Assembly (NCBI GenBank): GCA_014376805.1
Contig: JACMQU010000003.1
Span: forward strand, 82,432-146,431
Direction: 5' to 3'
DNA: 64,000 nucleotides
DNA from: Bacteroidia bacterium
Lineage (GTDB): Bacteria; Bacteroidota; Bacteroidia; UKL13-3
This document shows, one piece after another, positions 1 through 9,210 of the stretch (its first letter is position 1; every line of letters begins with the position of its first letter). The notes below the pieces were generated by a model that was given only the letters and a program-made list of their open reading frames with translations, made no database searches and had not been told where the DNA came from. A program made the translations under genes and the position numbers.

Positions 1-293
1 TTATGGAAGGTTTTGCCAATAAGAAAACGGCATTTATAAGAACGCCAAAATTTAATATGCTTAAGAATTCGGCTATTAAAAACGAAAATAAATATATTGT
101 TAGTGGTATTCCTCCACACACTTTTATAGAAGGGATACTTGCCCTTTATTTTAGTTTCGGCATTTATCAGGATGTACAATATTTTGATTACACCTTGCTT
201 CTTTTTCATTTGTTTTTATTTACAGGATTTACGGCTGTATTTTATTTTTCTGTACGTCATTCATTTATCGGATTCAGGAAAAAATCTATATGA
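1..293 (+). CDS. C-terminal part of a membrane glycosyltransferase (family 2), cut by window start
   Basis: The reading frame is open at the left edge, so this is only the tail of a gene; the first ATG at 3 is probably internal. The tail contains AFIRTPKFN, a motif usual in the C-terminal part of processive cellulose-synthase-like GT2 enzymes, followed by two hydrophobic segments (about residues 41-56 and 63-83 of the visible part) and a basic end. Its stop overlaps the start of the next glycosyltransferase by 4 bases (ATGA), so the two are translationally coupled. The donor sugar and acceptor cannot be told from this fragment. Confidence 0.7.
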   Translation, partial: MEGFANKKTAFIRTPKFNMLKNSAIKNENKYIVSGIPPHTFIEGILALYFSFGIYQDVQYFDYTLLLFHLFLFTGFTAVFYFSVRHSFIGFRKKSI

Positions 294-985
294 AAAGATT
301 TCCAGTTATTGATGTTATCATACCTGCCTACAATGAAGAAAATTCTGTAGGAAATGTAATCAGAGATATTCCTCAAGAATTAGTGCGGGAGATTATTGTG
401 ATAAATAATAATTCAAACGACCGCACTTCCCTTAATGCAAGAGATGCGGGTGCTACAGTTCTGGATGAACCACTGCAGGGATATGGAATTGCCTGTTTAA
501 AGGGGCTTTTATATCTTTCGGGCAAGGTTATAAAGCCGGATATTGTTGTTTTTATTGATGCAGATTACTCTGATGATCCCAGCGAATTGAATAAAATTAT
601 AAAGCCGATAATTATGCAGCAAATGGATCTCGTAATAGGGTCGCGGGCTTTAGGAATCAGACAAAAGGGCTCTATGACTTTTCCGCAAATTTTTGGAAAC
701 CTGCTTGCCACCCGATTGATAATGATCTTTTATAAAACAAAATTTACAGACCTTGGCCCTTTCAGAGCTATCAGGTATGATAAACTGATGCAGATAAATA
801 TGCAGGACAAAACTTACGGTTGGACAGTGGAGATGCAGTTAAAAGCAGCAAAATTGAAAATGAACGTAACAGAAGTACCTGTAACTTATCGTAAGCGAAT
901 CGGACATTCAAAAATAAGTGGAACAGTAAAGGGTACCTTGCTTGCGGGCTACAAAATTATTACCACAATTTTTAAATATTTATAA
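290..985 (+). CDS. Glycosyltransferase family 2, dolichyl-phosphate-mannose-synthase-like
   Basis: A 231-residue GT-A enzyme expected to move a sugar from a nucleotide donor to polyprenyl phosphate at the inner membrane face. The N-terminus has the GT2 opening VIIPAYNEEN (about residues 9-18), a metal-binding DAD at about 90-92 (VFIDADYSDDP) and GSRALG at about 117. There are no transmembrane helices, which fits the soluble DPM1/Ppm1 type. It overlaps the preceding GT2 gene by 4 bases and is followed after 18 bases by a GT-C membrane protein that would use a lipid-linked sugar, so the three look like one pathway. The sugar specificity is unknown. Confidence 0.85.
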   Translation: MKRFPVIDVIIPAYNEENSVGNVIRDIPQELVREIIVINNNSNDRTSLNARDAGATVLDEPLQGYGIACLKGLLYLSGKVIKPDIVVFIDADYSDDPSELNKIIKPIIMQQMDLVIGSRALGIRQKGSMTFPQIFGNLLATRLIMIFYKTKFTDLGPFRAIRYDKLMQINMQDKTYGWTVEMQLKAAKLKMNVTEVPVTYRKRIGHSKISGTVKGTLLAGYKIITTIFKYL

Positions 986-1003
986 GTTCTGCCTGCATAA
1001 CCT

Positions 1004-2344
1004 ATGGAAATAAAGTTAAGCAAAATATATGTTCTAATTCTAATGGCAATTTTTGCAACAGCATCTGTAATGTTGTGCTATATAACTAAACGCGAAAATT
1101 TTATTCAACTAATCACTTTATACTCCTTCTTGTTTTTGTTGTTTTATATTCTATATAATTCCGCATTGGATCATCAAAGAATATATCTGCTGGTGGGTTG
1201 TGCATTTGCATGTCGGTTTTTGTTATTATTTAGCTTGCCAAACCTTTCAGATGATTACTTTCGTTTTATTTGGGATGGGCAACTTTTACATGCAGGTCTC
1301 CTTCCATTTGATCAGTTACCTGTTCATATATCTCCCGGTAATTACCTGCATTATGGTTTAAATAAAGAAGTATATACAGGGTTAAACTCTGCTTCTTATT
1401 ATTCTGTTTATCCCCCCGTTCTTCAATTGGTTTTTTACCTTTCAACCTGGTTTACCAATAATACAAACGGTAGTTTAATTATTATGAAGTTAATTATTTT
1501 ATTAGCTGAAACGGGTAATGTTTATCTTATGCTAAAACTTTTAAAATGTTTTAAACTCCCTTTAAAAAATGTATTACTATATGTGCTCAATCCTTTAGTG
1601 ATTATTGAGCTTTGCGGCAACATTCATTTCGAATCATTGATGTTGTTTTTTTTGTTGCTTTCAGTTTGGTTTTTTATTTCACAAAAGTTACTTGTTTCAT
1701 CCATTTTATTTAGCCTGGCTGTATGTACTAAACTTTTGCCACTCATGTTTTTACCTTTTATGTTTCTGCTTGCCGGATTTAAAAAGGGATTTATTTATTG
1801 CTTAAGCGTATGTTTAATTAGCAGTATTCTATTTTTACCTTTCATTAGCAAAGGATTTATTGCACATATATTTTCAAGTGTAAGTCTCTACTTTCAAAGT
1901 TTTGAATTTAATGCTGGAATTTATTATCTTGTAAGGTGGATCGGGTTTAAAGTTATTGGTTACAATATCATAGCCTCAGCTGGTTTGCTGCTGTCATTAA
2001 TTTCCTTCCTTACCATTCTTATCATTTCAGTAAAAAATAAAAATAAGGACAATTATTTTACAGGGTTGTTATTTATAATCACTTCCTATTTACTTTTTAC
2101 CACTACAGTTCATCCCTGGTATTTAACTTCCTTAGTTGGCTTAAGTGTATTTACAAAATACCGTTTTATAATAGTATGGTCGGCTTTGATTCCATTAAGT
2201 TATGTAACATATAAAACTATACCCTATGCGGAGAATTTATTAGTTGTGTTTTTAGAATATGCCGCTGTTTTTATATGTATGGCAATAGAAATTTACCCTA
2301 TAAAAACGAATGCTGGTAAAAACCTGCTTAATAATAATCATTAA
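1004..2344 (+). CDS. Polytopic GT-C fold mannosyltransferase-like membrane protein
   Basis: A 446-residue protein with about 11-12 hydrophobic helices. The first periplasmic loop carries LSDDYFRFIWDGQLLHAG, the acidic signature of GT-C enzymes that use polyprenyl-phosphate sugars (GT87 / MptA-B / DUF2029-like). A later loop has TTTVHPWYLTSL, also typical of this group. It follows the DPM1-like gene by 18 bases, so that enzyme probably supplies its donor. It ends before a convergent pseudogene. The product (lipopolysaccharide, glycolipid or glycoprotein glycan) cannot be decided. Confidence 0.75.
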   Translation: MEIKLSKIYVLILMAIFATASVMLCYITKRENFIQLITLYSFLFLLFYILYNSALDHQRIYLLVGCAFACRFLLLFSLPNLSDDYFRFIWDGQLLHAGLLPFDQLPVHISPGNYLHYGLNKEVYTGLNSASYYSVYPPVLQLVFYLSTWFTNNTNGSLIIMKLIILLAETGNVYLMLKLLKCFKLPLKNVLLYVLNPLVIIELCGNIHFESLMLFFLLLSVWFFISQKLLVSSILFSLAVCTKLLPLMFLPFMFLLAGFKKGFIYCLSVCLISSILFLPFISKGFIAHIFSSVSLYFQSFEFNAGIYYLVRWIGFKVIGYNIIASAGLLLSLISFLTILIISVKNKNKDNYFTGLLFIITSYLLFTTTVHPWYLTSLVGLSVFTKYRFIIVWSALIPLSYVTYKTIPYAENLLVVFLEYAAVFICMAIEIYPIKTNAGKNLLNNNH

Positions 2345-2390
2345 AATAAAATATTAAGTAAGGCGTGGTTGCAGTATCTATGTTTGCTTC

Positions 2391-3245
2391 TTAATGTAAC
2401 ATCGTGTTTGTAATTGTTTCACAAAGTTTGGTACCATCCGGATCACTAAGTGTTTTGAGTTCAGTAAATTTTTCGGCATGTTCTGAAGTTCGAATCCTTA
2501 AAGGAGGATGAACCGCTTGTGCACAATGGAGAATAACCGTTGCTACTTCCTCTGGTGTTTGAGCAGAAAATGAGGCCCTGTTTTTAGCAGCGTTCCTATA
2601 ATCTTCTAATACCGGTTTATAAGCATCATTTGCAATTACACCAGAAGTCATAAGTTCATTCATTACGTTATTCTCAAACGCTGAAGCTGTGCCACCGGTT
2701 CAACAATGCTTATTTTAATATTAAAGTATTTGGTAACATAGGTGGCAAGGCTTTCATAAAAACCTTCCAATGCAAATTTAGTTGCACAATATAATTCATT
2801 CAGAGGTTGTCCAAACAAGCCTCCAACAGAACTAACTCCTATTATATGTCCGCGGCTCTGCTTGCGCATATAAGGCAACACCGCCTTCACCAATCTGGTA
2901 TTTCCAAAAAAGTTTATATTAAACAAGTTCTTAGCTTCTTCTTCCGTTGTCTGTTATACAGACTTTATAAAACCCTGTCCGGCATTGTTTATCAAAAAAA
3001 TCAATACTGCCTTCAGCCGTTATAATTTCCTGTATGCAGGCATCAATAGTTTCGCTTTTCTGAACATCTAATTTAAGCACTGTAATATTCAAATTTCCAC
3101 TTGCAATTGAATCTTTTAACATGGCAGATTTGTTCAGGTTTCTAATTGTTGCAAAAACCTTATATCCTGCCTTTTCAAATTCTATAGCAGTTGCATAACC
3201 TATACCTGTAGAGCAGCCTGTAATGAGTACAACTTTGTTATTCAT
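2391..3245 (-). pseudogene. Short-chain dehydrogenase/reductase, broken by three lesions
   Basis: Read through its lesions this is a full classical SDR of about 285 codons. It has the Rossmann motif TGCSTGIG near the N-terminus, NNAG in the repaired frame, SSVGG, YCATK (the YxxxK pair) and EPGGT in the repaired frame. Three defects are visible on the minus strand. An extra T lies in the run at 2994-3000 and turns LINNAG into a shifted frame. There is an in-frame TAA at 2954-2956, just before QTTEEEAK. One G is missing near 2694-2697 in the EPGG codons. Each fragment alone would lack either the cofactor site or the catalytic pair, so no active enzyme is expected. The neighbours are unrelated. 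Confidence 0.88.
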
Positions 3246-3355
3246 TTTTATAAATTATGCGGGTTCAACTAAAATTACAAATGCAAATAAAGGTATAATC
3301 AATTTTGAACGCAATGCTGTTTTGTAACAGAATTTTTGTTTTAACCAATCAAAAA

Positions 3356-3829
3356 CTATGATAATAGATTCTGCCTTAATAAAAATTCCATCTGATTTGC
3401 ACTTCTTTCTGCAAGTTCCGCCTGTTGTGCTCTTTGCCTTAACCTGTCTTCTTCTTTATATTTTATAACTGCATTTTCTATGGTTTCCGTTAAAGTAACT
3501 TCATCCCAGGGTTTAGTAAGGTAATTAAAAATCTTTCCATAGTTAACAGCATCAACTGTATCTTTCATATCAGAAAAACCGGTAAGCATAATTCGTATCG
3601 GAAAAGGATGTTTAATTAAGATGATTTTCAAGAACTCCACGCCGGTAATATCCGGCATTCTTTGGTCGGTAATTACAATATGTATATCCGGATTTTCATC
3701 TAAAATTTCTAATGCCATCATCGGGCTAATAGCAGTAAAAACTTTGTACTTTAAGCGATAAACAGCCTTGAAAGAAATCAGGTTATTCTCTTCGTCATCT
3801 ACATAAAGTACTTTGATTTTTTCTTGCAT
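3356..3829 (-). CDS. Single-domain response regulator with coiled-coil tail
   Basis: A 157-residue protein made of a CheY-like receiver (about residues 5-120) and a short charged helical tail. The acidic pocket D11/D12, the phospho-acceptor D55 in VITDQRMPD and the conserved lysine K106 in YLTKPW are all present. The tail (about 120-157) is rich in R, Q and E and may be a dimerising helix; no output domain follows. The receiver is clearly paralogous to the receiver half of the hybrid kinase at 7996 (shared VLYVDDExNNLxSFK). It is divergent from the ThiF gene at 3943, with 113 bases between, so it probably belongs to the same signalling locus. Confidence 0.88.
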   Translation of the reverse strand: MQEKIKVLYVDDEENNLISFKAVYRLKYKVFTAISPMMALEILDENPDIHIVITDQRMPDITGVEFLKIILIKHPFPIRIMLTGFSDMKDTVDAVNYGKIFNYLTKPWDEVTLTETIENAVIKYKEEDRLRQRAQQAELAERSANQMEFLLRQNLLS

Positions 3830-3942
3830 GAAGTTCTATTTTAAACGGCGGTACAAGTTAATTATTTTTTAGTATTAATGCAGCCTTCTATGTAATATGA
3901 AGTTAAAATAATGTAAATTGCCCTATTTAAACTTTTAGCCTT

Positions 3943-5010
3943 ATGGTAAATAAGATATTTAAGCCTGAGTTTTTGAGGTTTTCTGTTATTGAACAAAAAG
4001 AAAAATACTTTCAATATATAAAATTTAACAGCGATGTTGAAAGGTATGATACCATTCAAGCTCAACTCAAAGAATTAATTAAAAACAGATATCCCAAGCA
4101 AATTCTGACACAAACGGAGCTGGTGGATTTAATCACAGATCACCTTAATGGAGTAGAGCCGGAAGCTTATGGTGTATGGGTATATTACCCCTGGAGTAAA
4201 CGTTTGGTACACTTACTTGATGAAAATGAATTTGTGGAATTACGTACTGTTAGAAATCATTATAAGATTACACATGAAGAAGAGCAAAATTTAAGTACAA
4301 AAAAGATTTGCATAATTGGTTTAAGTGTTGGGCAGTCTGTTGCGCTCACACTTGCTATGGAGCGATGTTTTGGTGAACTGCGGCTGGCCGATTTTGATAT
4401 GCTTGACCTTAGTAACCTTAACAGATTAAGAGCAGGGGTGCATCAGATAGGGTTAGCAAAAACTATTATCTGCGCAAGAGAAATAGCGGAAATAGATCCT
4501 TTTTTAAAAGTAACTATTTTTGAAACAGGCATCAATGAAAATAATATTGATTCTTTTTTTACGGAAGGTGGTCTCACCGATTTATTGATAGAAGAATGTG
4601 ACAGCCTTGAAATAAAAGTGCTGGCAAGAATAAAAGCAAAACAGTACAAAGTGCCTGTAATAATGGAAACAAGCGACAGAGGGATGCTAGATATTGAGCG
4701 TTATGATCTGGAGCCTGATAGGGCACCGTTTCATGGTCTTATACCCGAGGTACATGCCGCTCAGCTAAAAGAAATTAGTTCAGAAAAAAGGATGGATTAT
4801 TTATTAGCGATAGCAGGCTCTGATTACTTATCCGAACGAATGAAGGTAAGCATGCTTGAAATGAATCGCAGCATAACGGGATGGCCACAATTAGCGTCAT
4901 CTGTGGTAATGGGGGGAGGCGTAGCTGCCGAAATGAGTCGTAAAATTCTGTTAGGCCAGAGCAAAGTGTCAGGCAGGTATTATATAGATCTCGATAAAAT
5001 TATCAGCTAA
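3943..5010 (+). CDS. ThiF/E1-like adenylyltransferase, Rv1355c-type
   Basis: A 355-residue protein with an N-terminal region of about 115 residues and an E1-like Rossmann domain. IIGLSVGQS at about 124-132 is the ATP loop, and LADFDMLDLSNLNR at about 148-161 matches the acidic strand and conserved NR of ThiF/MoeB. The stretch IEECDSLEIKVLAR followed by METSDRGMLD is typical of the Rv1355c subgroup, which in mycobacteria is fused to a nitroreductase; no nitroreductase is present here. I see no CxxC zinc pairs. Such enzymes adenylate a carboxylate, so a small-molecule or peptide carboxylate is the likely substrate. An acyltransferase-like gene follows after 159 bases. The substrate is unknown. 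Confidence 0.75.
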   Translation: MVNKIFKPEFLRFSVIEQKEKYFQYIKFNSDVERYDTIQAQLKELIKNRYPKQILTQTELVDLITDHLNGVEPEAYGVWVYYPWSKRLVHLLDENEFVELRTVRNHYKITHEEEQNLSTKKICIIGLSVGQSVALTLAMERCFGELRLADFDMLDLSNLNRLRAGVHQIGLAKTIICAREIAEIDPFLKVTIFETGINENNIDSFFTEGGLTDLLIEECDSLEIKVLARIKAKQYKVPVIMETSDRGMLDIERYDLEPDRAPFHGLIPEVHAAQLKEISSEKRMDYLLAIAGSDYLSERMKVSMLEMNRSITGWPQLASSVVMGGGVAAEMSRKILLGQSKVSGRYYIDLDKIIS

Positions 5011-5077
5011 AATTTACATAACATAGAAAAGCAAAAGTCTGATCAATAGGATAAAGCAACTTTTACAGGGTATTATA

Positions 5078-5103
5078 ACACGGGAAGTGTTTTTTATTTT
5101 TAG
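5078..5103 (+). terminator. Weak hairpin plus T-run between the ThiF and acyltransferase genes
   Basis: AACAC and GTGTT form a 5-bp stem around GGGAA and are followed by a T-rich run. It may be a weak terminator or attenuator setting relative expression within the signalling locus. The stem is short, so confidence is low. Confidence 0.3.
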
Positions 5104-5169
5104 ATTAGCCCGCCGAAAGAGACCTTAAAACAACATTTAAACCCGCAAAAGACATTGATGGAATAATAA

Positions 5170-5865
5170 ATGATTAAAATAAGAGCATTTAAGGTTACTA
5201 CAGATTATGCTGCCTGCTTAAGGTATATAAAAGGCCATCACATGGTTTTGGAATCGTATGGTGTTTCAAAAGTAACTTCTCTCAATACAGACTGGATAGA
5301 TGATCCAAATACTTATGCTATTCTTGTAGAATCTGAAGACTCAAAAAAGATATATGGAGGAGGGCGAATACAGGTTAAGAGCAAGTTATTACGTTTGCCT
5401 ATGGAAGAAGCAATTGCGGTATTAGATGACAGGATTTATGATTATGCCGATACCTTAGGCGTATTAAATGTAGCAGAATTTTGTGGCTTGTGGAATTCTA
5501 AAGAAATGGCAGGATATGGAATTGGAAGTATTTATATGGGCAGGGTAGGTGTAGCCATTGCTTTTCAATTAAACATACAGTATCTGATGGCACTTTGTTC
5601 GCCGGGTACTTTAAAAAACTGCCTTAAGGTAGGTTTTGATGTGATAAGAGAACTGGGTAATAATGGAACCTTTTATTATCCCAAAGAAGATCTGACTGCC
5701 ACCGCCTTAATTATCCGCGATCTTCAGAATCTGCCTTTTGCCAACCCTGTAGAACGCAATAATATTTATGATATCAGAAATAACCTGTGCGGTACCTCTT
5801 TAGAACATGGTCCAAAAGGAGAAATGGAATTTATATATGAACTTCATATTAAAAATGAAGCATAA
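5170..5865 (+). CDS. GNAT-fold acyltransferase resembling autoinducer / N-acyl amino acid synthases
   Basis: A 231-residue protein without signal peptide or membrane helices. The order of features recalls LuxI/FeeM-type acyltransferases: an N-terminal helix pair (YAACLRYIKGHH), a central strand VLNVAEFCGLW in the place of the ELSR strand of LuxI, then a helix with GIGSIYMGRVGVAIA and a strand YLMALCSPGTLK. Enzymes of this fold join an acyl chain from acyl-CoA or acyl-ACP to an amine. It lies between an E1-like carboxylate-activating gene and a membrane sensor kinase whose start it overlaps by 11 bases, so the product may be the ligand or a modifier of that kinase. The family assignment is by pattern, not by search. 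Confidence 0.55.
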   Translation: MIKIRAFKVTTDYAACLRYIKGHHMVLESYGVSKVTSLNTDWIDDPNTYAILVESEDSKKIYGGGRIQVKSKLLRLPMEEAIAVLDDRIYDYADTLGVLNVAEFCGLWNSKEMAGYGIGSIYMGRVGVAIAFQLNIQYLMALCSPGTLKNCLKVGFDVIRELGNNGTFYYPKEDLTATALIIRDLQNLPFANPVERNNIYDIRNNLCGTSLEHGPKGEMEFIYELHIKNEA

Positions 5866-7987
5866 ATTTATATTATTTGTAGGTGTTTTTTTTGCTGGAA
5901 TATTTTTGGCAAATGCACAGAAACCAATAGTTTATACCGGTCAAAAACAGCAAATCATTGATCAATGCGAATTCGTAATTGATCCATTGCATACAGAAAA
6001 CCTTCAATCGGTAAGGCAGCTCTTTACAAATGGTAAGTCAGTTAAAGCATCGCTTAATCTGGATTATACAGACGATGTTATCTGGATCAGATTTAATTTG
6101 CAAAACAATTCAGGCGATTCGGCATTAATGGTAAGTATTGAAAATGCCTTAATAGATTCAGTAGAATTATATGTTGTATATAACAACTCGATAAATAAAC
6201 AGCATATTTATTTATCTGAACCCGTTCTTAACAGGAAGTTTAATAGTCCTTACTTTATTTTTCCAATATATGCCGGTTTAAATCAAACTACAGAAATATA
6301 TATAAAAGTAAGGAATACCGAACTCATGTTACTGCCGGTTTCCATATCATCTGAAAAAATTACTTATGAAGAAAATGATAAACGTGATCAGATCTATGGA
6401 ATCTTTATAGGGATTATTCTGGTGATGATTTTTTATAACTTGTTTGTCTTTTTTTCAACCAGAGACAGCAGTTATTTTTATTACGTATTATACATATTAT
6501 TTATTGGACTTTCACAAATTACTTTAAGCGGGCATACCTTAAGTATGTTATTTGGTAATAACCCTGCACTGTTTAAATATTTCATCGTTCTTTTTCCGGC
6601 TTTATCCGGCGTGTTTGCAGTAATTTTTATCCGTAGTTTTTTACAGACAAAACAAGCTGAACCCAATCTTGACAAAGGCTTGCTTGTTATATTGATAATA
6701 TATGCAATAAGTGGCTTAACCAGGTTATGGGGATTATATCATATTAGTGCCAGAATTATGGATTTAGTTGGTATTCCGGGCGGTATCATCGTTTATATTG
6801 TTGCGATCAAAATCTATAGAAATGGATTGCGTTCAGCCATTTATTTTTTAATAGCCTGGACTATTTTTATAGTAGGAATTATATTATTTATACTTCGTAA
6901 TTTTAATATATTACCTTTTAATAATTTTACCAATTACACACTTCCGTTTGGTGCTGCCATAGAAGTTGCCTTGTTATCATTTGCCCTGGCAGATAAAATT
7001 AACACACTGCAAAGGCAAAAGCAGGAGAAAGAAAAAGAAATTCTTGCTGCAGCTCTTGAAAATGAAAGGCTTATAAGAGAACAAAACATTATACTTGAAA
7101 AAAAGGTTACCGAAAGGACTTTTGACCTGGCCAGCAGTAATCAGCAACTCTCTACTGCCTTAACCGATCTGAAAGAAACGCAATCTCAATTAATCGAAAA
7201 AGAAAAGATGGCATCACTGGGACAGCTTACTGCAGGTATTGCGCATGAAATAAATAATCCTATCAATTTTGTTACGGCTAATATAAATCCACTTAAACGC
7301 GATTTAAAAATGATGCTGGATTTATATCAAAAAGTAGAAGCCCTTTGTTTAACCACAAAAGATATTTCTGAAAAGCAACAGCTCATAAACAAGATGAAAC
7401 AGGAGATTGATTATGATTATCTGCAAGAGGAAGTTAGTTTTTTATTAAAGGGTATTGATGATGGTGCACACCGCACTGCGGAAATTGTAAAAGGACTAAG
7501 AATTTTTGCCCATGCGGAAGAAAATTCCATTAAAAATGTTGACTTTGCAGACGGTATTAATTCGGCACTCATTATCTTAAATAATCTGTTAGGTAGAATT
7601 GTTGTTAAACAGGAAATAAACGGAGTAAGAAAAATAGATTGTTATCCGGGGAAATTAAACCAGATATTTCTTAATTTATTGAGTAATGCCATCTACGCTG
7701 TTCACGCCAGATTTGGGGACAATACGGGTGGTGAAATAAATATTTCCTCCTTTTCTGATAATGATTATATTTACATCAGATTTTCCGATAATGGAATAGG
7801 CATGAATGAAGCCGTACAGAAAAAATTATTTGAACCATTTTTTACTACAAAACCAGTTGGGGAAGGAACAGGTTTAGGTATGTCTATTGTGTTTAAAACC
7901 GTGGAACTTCATAAGGGAATAATTTCCGTATTATCAACAGTAGGAAAAGGCTCTACCCTGGAGATAAAGTTATTAAGGATACATTAA
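5855..7987 (+). CDS. 7TMR-DISM sensor histidine kinase
   Basis: A 710-residue kinase. I start it at the ATG at 5855, which gives a clean signal peptide (MKHKFILFVGVFFAGIFLANAQ) and overlaps the previous gene by 11 bases; an upstream ATG at 5807 would bury the signal. Order: periplasmic 7TMR-DISM extracellular domain (about 25-170), seven membrane helices (about 180-390), coiled coil (about 395-445), HisKA with H464 in GIAHEINNP, and an HATPase with N-box NLLSNAIYAV, DNGIGM, FEPFFTTK and GEGTGLGMS. All catalytic boxes are intact. DISM sensors bind periplasmic small molecules or carbohydrates. The hybrid regulator follows 8 bases later and is the likely partner. Confidence 0.9.
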   Translation: MKHKFILFVGVFFAGIFLANAQKPIVYTGQKQQIIDQCEFVIDPLHTENLQSVRQLFTNGKSVKASLNLDYTDDVIWIRFNLQNNSGDSALMVSIENALIDSVELYVVYNNSINKQHIYLSEPVLNRKFNSPYFIFPIYAGLNQTTEIYIKVRNTELMLLPVSISSEKITYEENDKRDQIYGIFIGIILVMIFYNLFVFFSTRDSSYFYYVLYILFIGLSQITLSGHTLSMLFGNNPALFKYFIVLFPALSGVFAVIFIRSFLQTKQAEPNLDKGLLVILIIYAISGLTRLWGLYHISARIMDLVGIPGGIIVYIVAIKIYRNGLRSAIYFLIAWTIFIVGIILFILRNFNILPFNNFTNYTLPFGAAIEVALLSFALADKINTLQRQKQEKEKEILAAALENERLIREQNIILEKKVTERTFDLASSNQQLSTALTDLKETQSQLIEKEKMASLGQLTAGIAHEINNPINFVTANINPLKRDLKMMLDLYQKVEALCLTTKDISEKQQLINKMKQEIDYDYLQEEVSFLLKGIDDGAHRTAEIVKGLRIFAHAEENSIKNVDFADGINSALIILNNLLGRIVVKQEINGVRKIDCYPGKLNQIFLNLLSNAIYAVHARFGDNTGGEINISSFSDNDYIYIRFSDNGIGMNEAVQKKLFEPFFTTKPVGEGTGLGMSIVFKTVELHKGIISVLSTVGKGSTLEIKLLRIH

Positions 7988-7995
7988 ATTTAAGT

Positions 7996-9093
7996 ATGTT
8001 AAACCAGTTAAATACAAACAAACCAAAGGTATTATATGTTGATGATGAACAGAATAACCTGATGTCTTTTAAAGCAGCATTCAGAATGGATTTTGATGTG
8101 GTGCTTGCTAATAGTCCTGAAGATGCAATTGCGTTATTATCAAAAGAAGATGTACAAGTAATTATATCGGATTTTAGAATGCCCAATATGACGGGGGTTG
8201 AGTTATTTGAAAAAATAAGAATTGAATACCCAAAGCCACTTCGCATTCTGTTAACCGCTTATGGGGATGAGCAAAACCTCATGAATGCCATAAACAAGGG
8301 TCAGGTTTTTCGCTATATAAAAAAACCATGGGTGGAAGAAGATATTCGCTCAGCGGTGAAAGAAAGTTTTGATTTTTTCATTACTAAAAATTCACTTGAA
8401 CTTAAAAACAAAGAACTGGTTGAAGCTTACCGCGACCTGGATAGATTTGTTTACAGTGTATCACATGATCTGCGTTCGCCTTTGATGGGAATTCTTGCCA
8501 TTGCCAATTTATTGAATAAAGATTCAAATAAAGAAGAAGTGGAAGGGTTGATGCTACTTGTAAAAAAGAACATTGCCCGCTTAGATGAATTCATTGTAAA
8601 TCTGCTTGAATATTACCGGGTGAAAAGAGGAGAATTAACAATCAGAAATGTAGATTTTAAAGCATTATTTATACAGCTTTCAGAAATTTATCAGGCTGAT
8701 GCACAAAGCCGGGGAATTAAATTTGAGATTGAAGTAAATCAGGAAGAAGAATTCAGATCTGATCAAGTGGTATTAATGATAGCATTACAGAACCTTATTT
8801 CAAATGCAATTAAATACCAGCGGGAAGATAATGATAATAAGTTTATACGAATGAAAGCTGTTGTAGATAATTGTGTGGCTATGGTAAGAATTGAAGATAA
8901 TGGCATAGGAATAGAAGCTCCTTATCTTCCCAAAATATACGAAATGTTTTTCAGAGCTTCTTCTCAAGCCTCCGGATCGGGAATAGGGTTGTATAATACA
9001 AAGCATGCCATAGAAAAGTTAGGCGCTCAAATACATGTGCGCTCTGTATTTAAAGAGGGCACTTCATTTGAGGTAATTATTCCGTGTAAATAA
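7996..9093 (+). CDS. Receiver-histidine kinase hybrid
   Basis: A 365-residue soluble protein with the receiver first and the kinase second. The receiver has D59 in IISDFRMPN and K110 in YIKKPW. The kinase has H157 in YSVSHDLRSPL, NLISNAIKY, DNGIGIE and GSGIGLYNTK. It begins 8 bases after the 7TMR-DISM kinase stop, so the two are co-transcribed and may form a phosphorelay in which the membrane kinase phosphorylates D59 and tunes the second kinase. The final target may be the divergent receiver at 3356. No DNA-binding output is encoded nearby. Confidence 0.9.
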   Translation: MLNQLNTNKPKVLYVDDEQNNLMSFKAAFRMDFDVVLANSPEDAIALLSKEDVQVIISDFRMPNMTGVELFEKIRIEYPKPLRILLTAYGDEQNLMNAINKGQVFRYIKKPWVEEDIRSAVKESFDFFITKNSLELKNKELVEAYRDLDRFVYSVSHDLRSPLMGILAIANLLNKDSNKEEVEGLMLLVKKNIARLDEFIVNLLEYYRVKRGELTIRNVDFKALFIQLSEIYQADAQSRGIKFEIEVNQEEEFRSDQVVLMIALQNLISNAIKYQREDNDNKFIRMKAVVDNCVAMVRIEDNGIGIEAPYLPKIYEMFFRASSQASGSGIGLYNTKHAIEKLGAQIHVRSVFKEGTSFEVIIPCK

Positions 9094-9119
9094 TCATAAA
9101 ATAAAATTGGATGTTAAGG

Positions 9120-9141
9120 ATCCGGGAACGGATATTTTTTT
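9120..9141 (+). terminator. Terminator closing the signalling operon
   Basis: ATCCG and CGGAT form a stem around a GGAA tetraloop, followed directly by a run of eight T. It lies 26 bases after the hybrid kinase stop and before the AsmA promoter. Confidence 0.65.
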
Positions 9142-9184
9142 TAGCAAAATTTACAGATAGCTCAGTAAAACTGTGTTTTAATTA

Positions 9185-9192
9185 TATTTTTG
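9185..9192 (+). promoter_or_regulatory. Bacteroidetes -7 box upstream of the AsmA gene
   Basis: TATTTTTG matches the TAnnTTTG -7 consensus. It lies 19 bases before the ATG at 9211 and overlaps the alternative TTG at 9190, which argues for the ATG as the true start. The -33 element is not obvious. Confidence 0.5.
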
Positions 9193-9210
9193 AAATTAAA
9201 TTCTAAAACT

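Noticed and set aside
5807..5854. Earlier ATG for the 7TMR-DISM kinase
   Set aside because: It would put 16 extra residues before a clean signal peptide and overlap the acyltransferase gene further.
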